A stretch of DNA of 34,925 nt. Origin: an uncultured Clostridia bacterium (GTDB lineage Bacteria; Bacillota; Clostridia; Oscillospirales; Acutalibacteraceae). The translations under genes and the position numbers were made by a program. This document shows positions 16,178 to 23,483 of this stretch, one piece after another. The notes beneath the pieces are model-generated. The model saw only the letters and a list, made by a program, of their open reading frames with translations. It did no database searches and was not told where the DNA came from. The first letter of the stretch is position 1. Each line of letters starts with the position of its first letter. The stretch lies in the NCBI GenBank assembly GCA_937888485.1, contig CALAQQ010000291.1, positions 1 to 34,925 on the forward strand, read 5' to 3'.

Positions 16178-17315
16178 ATACAGAACTTATGCAATGCTTG
16201 CAAAGCCTGTTGCAGACAGCTGCAATCTGCACTGTGAATATTGCTATTATGCGGACAAAAGAAAGGCGCTGAACATCAGCACATCTCGGATGTCACCGCA
16301 AGTGCTGGAAACCTATATCCGCCAGACTCTCGAAATACACGGCGAAGAAGCACAGGTGGATTTTGTCTGGCACGGTGGTGAACCCGTTCTTGCCGGCACC
16401 GAATTCTTTAAGTCCGCATTGAATCTTCAAAAAAAATACGGCTCCGGGCGCAAAATAAGAAATGTTATTCAGACGAACGCCTCGTGCCTTACAGATGAAA
16501 TATGCCGTTTGTTCCGTGAACACCGATTTTTGATTGGCGTAAGCGTTGACGGTCCCGAAGAATTGCACAATATCTACCGCAAAACATCAAGCGGTGACGG
16601 CTCATTTGCGAAAGTTGCGGAAGGCATCTCAATGCTTCAAAAACACGGAATTCCGTTTAATACATTAACCACGGTTAACCGGGTCAACATGGAAAAACCT
16701 CGGGAGGTTTACGGATTTTTAAGAGAATTGACCGATTACATTCAGTTCCTTCCTGTTGTTGAAAGCTTTCCTGCTGTCTATGAAGCGGATGCAGGTCAGA
16801 AATTTGCAACACCGCAGGGAATCAACACTGTAAAAATGAAACATCCCGTTACTCCGTTTTCGGTTACGCCAGAAGGCTACGGCAACTTTTTGTGCACTGT
16901 TTTTGATTTGTGGAAAGAAAAGGATGTCGGAAAGAAATACGTTCAGCTGATAGATGTTACACTCGGAAATCTTAAGGGTGTTCCGTCTTCACTGTGTGTT
17001 CACAATCCTTTATGCGGACATTCCGGGTGTGTGGAAGCAAACGGCGATGTTTTTTCCTGTGACAGATACGCATTTGAACAGTACCGTCTCGGAAATATTA
17101 CGGAAACTCATCTGGGTAAACTGATGGAAAAAAACCGTGCATTCGGAATGCATAAAACCTACGGTCTGTCTGATGACTGTTTTAAATGTCCGTATATCAG
17201 ACTTTGTTTCGGCGGTTGCCCCAAAGACCGCCTGACGGAAGGAAAAAATTATCTGTGTCAAGGCTATCGGATGTTTTTCAGGCATGTAACCGAACACTCC
17301 GAAGGCTTATATTGA
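16170..17315 (+). CDS. Anaerobic sulfatase-maturating radical SAM enzyme (anSME)
   Basis: A 381-residue SPASM-type radical SAM protein. The N-terminus YAMLAKPVADSCNLHCEYCYY carries the CxxxCxxC [4Fe-4S]/SAM motif, followed by VDFVWHGGEPVL and QTNASCLTDEICRLF. The C-terminal auxiliary-cluster region has CVHNPLCGHSGCVEANGDVFSCDRY and CFKCPYIRLCFGGCPKDR. Family members of about 370-400 residues oxidise an active-site Cys or Ser of a sulfatase to formylglycine without oxygen. The start codon lies inside the end of the sulfatase gene (8-base overlap), a strong functional link. Only this sulfatase in the window needs such a step; the alkyl sulfatase downstream does not. Confidence 0.92.
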   Translation: MDKYRTYAMLAKPVADSCNLHCEYCYYADKRKALNISTSRMSPQVLETYIRQTLEIHGEEAQVDFVWHGGEPVLAGTEFFKSALNLQKKYGSGRKIRNVIQTNASCLTDEICRLFREHRFLIGVSVDGPEELHNIYRKTSSGDGSFAKVAEGISMLQKHGIPFNTLTTVNRVNMEKPREVYGFLRELTDYIQFLPVVESFPAVYEADAGQKFATPQGINTVKMKHPVTPFSVTPEGYGNFLCTVFDLWKEKDVGKKYVQLIDVTLGNLKGVPSSLCVHNPLCGHSGCVEANGDVFSCDRYAFEQYRLGNITETHLGKLMEKNRAFGMHKTYGLSDDCFKCPYIRLCFGGCPKDRLTEGKNYLCQGYRMFFRHVTEHSEGLY

Positions 17316-17322
17316 ATTGCTT

Positions 17323-17343
17323 ATCAGACAGCGAATGTCTGAT
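17323..17343 (+). terminator. Hairpin after the anSME gene, no T run
   Basis: ATCAGACA and TGTCTGAT form a perfect 8-bp stem with a five-base GCGAA loop, starting 8 bases after the stop of the maturase gene. Without a following T run it is at best a weak terminator or an mRNA-end stabiliser. The rest of the gap to 17487 is AT-rich with no other feature. Confidence 0.45.
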
Positions 17344-17487
17344 ATAACGGAATACCTTGCATAATTTTTAAAATTGAACTTACAAGATATGGTGATGTTC
17401 AATCCCCTCTTAATAAAAGCATTAAAATTTATCTTATTGAAATAAAATTGCTGATTATAGGTTTTTCATAAAAAAGGAGCTGCTCTG

Positions 17488-19527
17488 ATGAAAAAAATTC
17501 TATCAATAATTCTTGCGAGTATAATTTTGTTTTCGTTTTCCGCATGCGGCACAAATAAGAATGTCGATATGGTTGCGGAGTTGAACCTGAGTGCTGAAAC
17601 AAAAGCGGCAACCGAATATACCGTTGAGATTAATTCCGCCGTTTATTCCGTGCTCGATTTTGATGATAAAACGGAATATGAATTTGCTACAAAGGGGCTT
17701 ATAGATGCACCCAAAGAACTTGAACTCAAAGATGCTGACGGAAATACCGTCTGGAGTCAGAAAGCATACAGCTTTGTGGATAACTATGCCGAATGCCCTG
17801 ATACGGTTAATCCGAGCCTCTGGGAAAACACAAAAAACAACCACGCTTACGGCCTTTTTGAGGTTTGCGAGAATATATATCAGGTCAGAGGCTACGATAT
17901 GGCAAACCTTACTCTCATCAGAGGAGACACAGGCTGGGTGATTTTCGACCCTCTCATGAGCGTTGAATGCACTCAGGCAGCAATGCAGCTTGTCGAAAAA
18001 AATCTCGGTAAGCTCCCCGTTAAAGCTGTTGTGATTTCTCATCCCCACATTGACCATTTCGGCGGAATAGCAGGCGTTATTTCCGAGGAACAGGTGGCGG
18101 ACAGTAACCTTTCACTTGAAGAACAGCTTGCAAGCGGTCTTATTCCAATAATAGTTCCTGAGCATTTCACCGAGCACGCCGTAAGCGAAAATATATACGC
18201 AGGCAAGGGTATGGGCAGAAGAGCATCGTATCAATACGGTGTTTTTCTTGAGAAATCTGAAACGGGCAGTCTGGCAATGGGTATTGGAATGGACCAATCA
18301 AACGGCAGAGTTTCGTTCATAAGACCGACATTTGAAATAAAATCGACGGGTGAAACTTACGAAATAGACGGGGTTACAATGGAATTTCAGATGACTCCCG
18401 GCACAGAAGCTCCTGCAGAAATGAATATATGGTTCCCCTCGGCAAAAGCGTTATGGGTAGCCGAAAACTGTACGGCAACCCTTCACAATCTCTACACCCT
18501 CAGAGGCGCTCAGGTTCGTGACGGCGATGCGTGGTCTAAATATATTACCGAGGCAATCTCGCTTTACGGCAAGGATGCCGAGCTGACTTTCCAGTCGCAC
18601 AACTGGCCGCATTGGGGCAACGAATTTGTAAACGATTACCTTGCGGATACGGCAGCTGTGTATAAGTTTATCAACGATCAGACTCTCACATATATTAATC
18701 AGGGCTACACATCGGATGAAATTTCAAATATGATTGAATTGCCTGCAAAGCTTGCAAAGAATTGGTACACCCGCCAGTATTACGGCACTGTTGCACACAA
18801 TTCCAAGGCAGTTTATCAAAAATATATGGGCTGGTATGACGCAAATCCCACAAACCTCAATCCTCTTGAGCCTTCAGAAAGTGCAAAGAAGTGGGTTGAG
18901 TATCTCGGCGATACGAATGAGGTTTTGCGCAAAGCAAAGGCTGATTTTGATAATGGTGAGTATCAGTGGGTTGCAGAGGTCACAAACGTCCTTGTTTTTG
19001 CCGACCCCGAAAACACTGCCGCAAGACTTCTTTGCGCAGATGCCCTTGAGCAACTCGGCTATCAGTCCGAATCGGGAACATGGAGAAACGCATATCTTTC
19101 AGCGGCATATGAGCTCAGAAACGGTAATGCTGCAGAAAAAGTTATCAACGCAAAAACAGACGGCAGCATTATCAGGAATATGACTGCGGAAATGATATTT
19201 GATTATATCGGAATTCTGATGGATAAAGGTTCGCTTTCAGAAGAAAACTTTAAAATCAATTTTGTTTTCACCGATACACAGGAAAAGATGATGCTTTATT
19301 TCAACAACGGAGCATTGCTGCAATATGAAAACACAAACTACGATGATGCAGACCTTACGGTAACCTGCCCGAAAGCAGGCATATTGCTTCTCCTTCAGAA
19401 TGATATCGGAAAAATCAAGGCTTCAATGAAGCTTGTGGGTGACGTTTCAAAGCTTGAGCTTATTGTTAATAATCTCAATCAATTCACTACCGTAGGTATG
19501 CCAGATTTCAATATAATTGAACCCTGA
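17488..19527 (+). CDS. SdsA1/BDS1-type alkyl sulfatase (metallo-beta-lactamase fold), lipoprotein
   Basis: A 679-residue exported lipoprotein (FSAC, Cys20). The metallo-beta-lactamase domain shows SHPHIDHFGG with zinc ligands His185, His187, Asp189 and His190. It also has motifs particular to alkyl sulfatases: AENCTATLHNLYTLRGAQVRD and QSHNWPHWGNEFV. A helical dimerisation region follows (LRKAKADFDNGEYQWVAEV, NVLVFADPENTAARLL). A SCP2-like C-terminal domain from about residue 555 would bind the hydrophobic chain. Known members cleave primary alkyl sulfates such as dodecyl sulfate by a zinc mechanism and need no formylglycine. Length fits the family. It starts 172 bases after the maturase with its own GGAG ribosome site. 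Confidence 0.9.
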   Translation: MKKILSIILASIILFSFSACGTNKNVDMVAELNLSAETKAATEYTVEINSAVYSVLDFDDKTEYEFATKGLIDAPKELELKDADGNTVWSQKAYSFVDNYAECPDTVNPSLWENTKNNHAYGLFEVCENIYQVRGYDMANLTLIRGDTGWVIFDPLMSVECTQAAMQLVEKNLGKLPVKAVVISHPHIDHFGGIAGVISEEQVADSNLSLEEQLASGLIPIIVPEHFTEHAVSENIYAGKGMGRRASYQYGVFLEKSETGSLAMGIGMDQSNGRVSFIRPTFEIKSTGETYEIDGVTMEFQMTPGTEAPAEMNIWFPSAKALWVAENCTATLHNLYTLRGAQVRDGDAWSKYITEAISLYGKDAELTFQSHNWPHWGNEFVNDYLADTAAVYKFINDQTLTYINQGYTSDEISNMIELPAKLAKNWYTRQYYGTVAHNSKAVYQKYMGWYDANPTNLNPLEPSESAKKWVEYLGDTNEVLRKAKADFDNGEYQWVAEVTNVLVFADPENTAARLLCADALEQLGYQSESGTWRNAYLSAAYELRNGNAAEKVINAKTDGSIIRNMTAEMIFDYIGILMDKGSLSEENFKINFVFTDTQEKMMLYFNNGALLQYENTNYDDADLTVTCPKAGILLLLQNDIGKIKASMKLVGDVSKLELIVNNLNQFTTVGMPDFNIIEP

Positions 19528-19612
19528 TTATCACAAAGATTATAACGAAAAAATCGAAATACACACCGAATGGATTGCAACAACCAAGAGCATATCCTGA
19601 CCGGTTCATAAC

Positions 19613-19650
19613 AAAAGCTGCCTTTGATTCACAAAGGCGGCTTTTATTTT
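19613..19650 (+). terminator. Rho-independent terminator after the alkyl sulfatase gene
   Basis: AAAAGCTGCCTTTG pairs with CAAAGGCGGCTTTT (14 bp, one T-G pair) around ATTCA, running into TATTTT. It closes the unit that began upstream and separates it from the gene at 19797. Confidence 0.9.
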
Positions 19651-19753
19651 ATAAAAAGTATGATTTAAGAGTCCGAATACAGCGATGATTATTGTCGGAC
19701 AAAATAAAAAACAAGAATGATTTTTAACAAAAATCTGTAAAAAATTTCATATT

Positions 19754-19797
19754 TACAATATACAATTGTACTGACACAATACAAAGGAGCGATTGTA
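19754..19797 (+). promoter_or_regulatory. Cluster of TACAAT/ATTGTA elements around a candidate promoter and ribosome site
   Basis: TACAAT occurs at 19754 and 19761, the latter inside the perfect 10-base palindrome TACAATTGTA (19761-19770). ACAAT (19776-19780) is complementary to ATTGT (19792-19796), which flanks the start codon, with the AAGGAG ribosome site (19784-19789) in the loop between. TTTACA (19753-19758) followed 17 bases later by CACAAT is a weak possible promoter. The arrangement could be an operator, a ribosome-site hairpin, or chance in AT-rich DNA. Confidence 0.35.
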
Positions 19798-21332
19798 TGA
19801 AGACTGTTAAAACGTTTTCAATCATTTTTGCATTGATATTTGCTCTTACCGCTTGCGGAAAAGCACCAACGGAAATTACCGATGAAACTCACGATACTGT
19901 AACGGATGCAGTTGAAATCATGTTAAGTGATAACAGCATAACAGTTGACGGTGAAGCTGTAAGCAGCAATAATTCGAGTGCTGTTTATACCGCAAACGAT
20001 ATAATTTATTATGAATCCGGCAAAGATTTCACCTACGGCGAAGGTACAGAAAAGGATGCGCATTCTGCCGATGAAGCTGCGGCACACACGGTTGTTCACA
20101 TAACTAAAGCCGGCACTTACAGCATCAGCGGAAAGCTTTCAAAAGGTCAGATTGCAGTTGACCTCGGCGACGGTGCAAAAGAAAATCCCGAAGCCGTTGT
20201 AACACTCATTCTGAACGGTGCCGATATATCCTGCTCTGTTGCTCCTGCCGTCATTTTCTATAGTGTTTATGAATGCGCAACCGATGAAGCAACAAAGGAT
20301 GTTGATACAACTCAAGCGGGAGCAAACGTTATCGTTGCTGACGGTACGGAAAACTTAATCAACGGCTCGTATGTTGCACGTATATATAAACCCGATTCTG
20401 TTGTGCTAAATGAAGATAAAACCGAGGTTGAGGATGCAAAGAAACTCCATAAATATGACGGAGCATTCTATTCAAAGATGTCGATGAACATAAACGGCGG
20501 AAAAGAGAATACTGGTGTTCTTAACATAAATGCTGACAACGAAGGTCTTGACAGCGAAATGCACCTTTCTTTCAATGGCGGTAATATCAACATCAGATCA
20601 GGCAATGACGGTGTTAATACCAACGAAGACGGCATTTCGGTTACGACTGTTAACGGCGGTAAGCTGACAATAAGAGTTACGGGTGATACAGGCGAAGGCG
20701 ACGGAATTGACTCCAACGGTTGGCTGGTCATTAATGGCGGCACAGTTATTGCGTCAGCTTGCTCGGACAGTGCCGATGCGGGAATTGACTCGGATATGGG
20801 TATTTATATCAACGGCGGTACGGTTATCGCAAGCGGTCATATGCTTGACAGAATTGAAGACGGCGGACAGAATTATGCAGTGTTCAATTTTGCGGAGAAA
20901 CAAAAAGGCAACGAAACAATCAGCCTCAATAATTCCGAAGGAAAAACAGTTCTTGAAGCCTGCCCCAAAAACGCATATTCAATTCTGATTTTCAGCAGTC
21001 CCGATTTAACGGCGGGCACATATTCTCTTTGGAGCGATGATAAGCAGCTTTCGGGCAACAGCGGCGGTATGATGGGCGGTCACGGAATGAGACCCGACGG
21101 TATGACCCCGCCCGAAAAACCCGAGGGAGAAATGCCTCCCGAGGGGTTTGAACCGCCGGAAGATTTCACACATCCAAACGGTGAAATGCCTCCTGAAATG
21201 CCCGAAGGTAACAGACCCGAAAAACCTTTTGGCGAAAGGCCCGATATGCCGAACGAAAATAGTGTTCCGCAGGAATCATCTCCCGATTTTGTTATCAAAG
21301 ACGGCGGAAATATGTTTGGTAATATAGTTTGA
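19797..21332 (+). CDS. Cthe_2159-like carbohydrate-binding lipoprotein
   Basis: A 511-residue lipoprotein (LTACGKAP, Cys19). The middle region (about 60-430) consists of Asn/Gly-rich beta-helix turns such as MNINGGKENTGVLNINADNEG, LSFNGGNINIRSGNDGVN and LVINGGTVIASACSDSADAGID. These are the hallmarks of the carbohydrate-binding beta-helix family first seen in Clostridium thermocellum Cthe_2159, which binds acidic plant polysaccharides with calcium. The last ~90 residues are a low-complexity tail of repeated PPE, PEG and EMP units rich in Pro, Gly, Met and Glu. Such proteins sit on the cell surface. Here ligand and function are unknown. The gene has a terminator on both sides and is probably transcribed alone. 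Confidence 0.85.
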   Translation: MKTVKTFSIIFALIFALTACGKAPTEITDETHDTVTDAVEIMLSDNSITVDGEAVSSNNSSAVYTANDIIYYESGKDFTYGEGTEKDAHSADEAAAHTVVHITKAGTYSISGKLSKGQIAVDLGDGAKENPEAVVTLILNGADISCSVAPAVIFYSVYECATDEATKDVDTTQAGANVIVADGTENLINGSYVARIYKPDSVVLNEDKTEVEDAKKLHKYDGAFYSKMSMNINGGKENTGVLNINADNEGLDSEMHLSFNGGNINIRSGNDGVNTNEDGISVTTVNGGKLTIRVTGDTGEGDGIDSNGWLVINGGTVIASACSDSADAGIDSDMGIYINGGTVIASGHMLDRIEDGGQNYAVFNFAEKQKGNETISLNNSEGKTVLEACPKNAYSILIFSSPDLTAGTYSLWSDDKQLSGNSGGMMGGHGMRPDGMTPPEKPEGEMPPEGFEPPEDFTHPNGEMPPEMPEGNRPEKPFGERPDMPNENSVPQESSPDFVIKDGGNMFGNIV

Positions 21333-21350
21333 ATACAAATAACTTTCATC

Positions 21351-21383
21351 AAACCGTTTCACTTTTCGTGAGGCGGTTTTCTT
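21351..21383 (+). terminator. Rho-independent terminator after the carbohydrate-binding protein gene
   Basis: AAACCGTTTCAC pairs with GTGAGGCGGTTT around TTTTC, followed by TTCTT. It is a near copy of the hairpin at 4273-4304, including the preceding CATC and a downstream AAACTTTC. From here to 21517 the sequence is AT-rich with nothing recognised. Confidence 0.88.
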
Positions 21384-21517
21384 ATTCAAAACTTTCTTTT
21401 AAGATGTTACCTGTTTCTTTTTCGTGTTCAAGTGTGAAAAAACGATTCTGTCAGGAGACAAAGTCAGATGTATATGGATTTTTACTTAACCTTAATAGCA
21501 TAAATTAATTAGAGTAA

Positions 21518-21546
21518 TTGCACATAGATTATTTACTTTTTATTAT
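21518..21546 (+). promoter_or_regulatory. Promoter of the ceramidase-transporter unit
   Basis: TTGCAC (21518-21523) and TATTAT (21541-21546) are separated by exactly 17 bases. The expected transcript would start about 50 bases before the ATG at 21604. The element lies in the only gap between the preceding terminator and the gene. Confidence 0.6.
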
Positions 21547-21603
21547 CATGATGTTAATATTGAAATAACAACAGCACTTTGTTGCGGAAAGAGGTATTGT
21601 TTT

Positions 21604-23439
21604 ATGAAAAAAATGCTTATGACGGTTATTTCGCTTACGTTGGTTATGTGCCTTATGATGCCATCGGTTTATGCGACGGCAGATACCCAGACAAGCTACG
21701 ATTCCGTTATTGATTATGTTGCCGATGCTCAGGCAAATGACGAAGCGGATTCAAAAATCAGATTTGGCAGATTTATCAACGGTCTCAGCAATTTTGTTAT
21801 AAACGATTTTCTCGGCACCGTGCTCAAGCTTATTATTCCCGATTCGGCAGCGGTTGCGGATTATGAGAAATTTGATATTGATGAATATGATAATTTCTAT
21901 GAAGGCACCGAAACCTTCATTGACGAGCCTCAGGGTGAAAAGGTGTGGAGTCTGGGCTACGGCAAGGCTTCCGTTCTTCCTTCGGATTTCGGTGAAAAAC
22001 AGTATGCAAAAGGTGCATATGTTCCCTATATTTTCGGCAACGAAATGTATACCGATGAGGACGGCAATGAGGAAGACCTTATGGTAAGAGCTGTTGTTAT
22101 GAATGACGGCTCGGGCAGAGGTAACGTTGTGTTTATTGCGCTTGATGCAATAGGCTTTGCCAATGCAGACGTAAGACAGGTACGCGAGGGTCTCAAAGAA
22201 CTTGCAAAGGAATATAATATTGTCAGCATCAATGTTTCCTGCACTCATATACATACAGGTATCGATTCGCAGGGCGTATGGACCGACCCCATCGGCTGTA
22301 TCATCAACAACTCATTCAGCAAGATTACACGCAACGTAAAATACGGCGTTGAGCGTTCATTTATTGAATCTGTTGTTTCGGGCTCAAAGAAAGCCGTTGA
22401 GGATGCACTTAAAGATATGACGGAAGGTAAGCTCTACTATTCGGAAATCGAAGTAGGAGAGTATTTCTTCGACAGAACCGCACCTATTTCCCTTGACCCC
22501 AACATTTATAAGCTTGAATTTGTGCCTGCCGATGCAAACAAAACTCCCACAATCATCGCAACCTTCGGCTGTCATCCCGAATCCGCAAGCTTCGGCTGGG
22601 CAAGCGCAGACCCCGAAAAGAAGGTCTCCTTCGACAGAAAATTCTCCCCCGACTTCATCTGGAGCGCAGAAATGGTGATGAATGATGCGGGTTATAACTT
22701 CATCTTCCTTCAGGGCAACGTTTCAACAGTCACATCCGACAGAACTCTTACAGGTGACGGCGTTGATGAATTCCCCGGCGGTGCACATTACACTTCTGTA
22801 CGTTACGGCTATGAAATGGCCTATATCCTTCTCGGAATGAACATGACCGAGGAAGAAAGAATAAAGCTTAACGAAGAGACGGGTGACAGACTTAATATTG
22901 CAAAATACAACGGTCAGGACAGATACACAGTATGGTATGAAGGTCTTGAAACCGTTACCGCAAAAGAAGTCAAGCCTGTTCTTAACATAAAACACAAGCA
23001 ATTCACCATGCAGATTGAAAATAACATTATTGTTCTTCTCGGCAAAACATCCATTCCTGATAACTTTATTCTCAAAGATAATTTCAGCAGATACTACACC
23101 GTTTCCGAAGTGGGATACCTTGAAATCGGCGATGAAATGAAGGTATATATGAGCCCCGGCGAAACCTTCGGCGAGCTTGTATTCGGCGGTAAGGGTGCAG
23201 ATGGCTTTGAGCTTGCTCCCATGAGAGAATACACAGGCGAAGATATTATCGTTATGGACCTTATGAACGATGCGGCAGGCTACGTTGCAAACCCCGCCAA
23301 CTTCTGCCTTGCAGGTATCCAGTATAACGAGGAAAGAGAAGACTATGACAGCGATACATGGTGCCTTATTTCCTTCGGCAAGAATTCCGCAACAACATTT
23401 ATCTCGAACTTCTATGAAATTTTTGACAGCGTGAGATAA
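21604..23439 (+). CDS. Secreted neutral/alkaline ceramidase-like hydrolase
   Basis: A 611-residue exported protein with a signal peptide cut near VYATA (about residue 25). The core resembles the neutral/alkaline non-lysosomal ceramidase family: GNVVFIALDAIGFANADVRQVREGL is the usual strand and helix, and SINVSCTHIHTGIDSQG is the family zinc motif with His215 and His217. GCHPESAS and FIFLQGN follow. Ceramidases hydrolyse the amide bond of ceramide to give sphingosine and fatty acid. About 90 residues before the core (Asp/Glu/Tyr-rich) are not part of the known family. Similarity is in motifs only, so it may act on another amide or ester. It is followed 44 bases later by a transporter gene, suggesting uptake of the product. 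Confidence 0.75.
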   Translation: MKKMLMTVISLTLVMCLMMPSVYATADTQTSYDSVIDYVADAQANDEADSKIRFGRFINGLSNFVINDFLGTVLKLIIPDSAAVADYEKFDIDEYDNFYEGTETFIDEPQGEKVWSLGYGKASVLPSDFGEKQYAKGAYVPYIFGNEMYTDEDGNEEDLMVRAVVMNDGSGRGNVVFIALDAIGFANADVRQVREGLKELAKEYNIVSINVSCTHIHTGIDSQGVWTDPIGCIINNSFSKITRNVKYGVERSFIESVVSGSKKAVEDALKDMTEGKLYYSEIEVGEYFFDRTAPISLDPNIYKLEFVPADANKTPTIIATFGCHPESASFGWASADPEKKVSFDRKFSPDFIWSAEMVMNDAGYNFIFLQGNVSTVTSDRTLTGDGVDEFPGGAHYTSVRYGYEMAYILLGMNMTEEERIKLNEETGDRLNIAKYNGQDRYTVWYEGLETVTAKEVKPVLNIKHKQFTMQIENNIIVLLGKTSIPDNFILKDNFSRYYTVSEVGYLEIGDEMKVYMSPGETFGELVFGGKGADGFELAPMREYTGEDIIVMDLMNDAAGYVANPANFCLAGIQYNEEREDYDSDTWCLISFGKNSATTFISNFYEIFDSVR

Positions 23440-23483
23440 GCTTTTGAATAATATAGCAAATAACAACAACGGAGGAGAAAAAC

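Noticed and set aside
21467..21505. An 11-codon frame with an AGGAG upstream in the gap before the ceramidase gene
   Set aside because: Too short, and the AGGAG spacing is long. Nothing marks it as translated.
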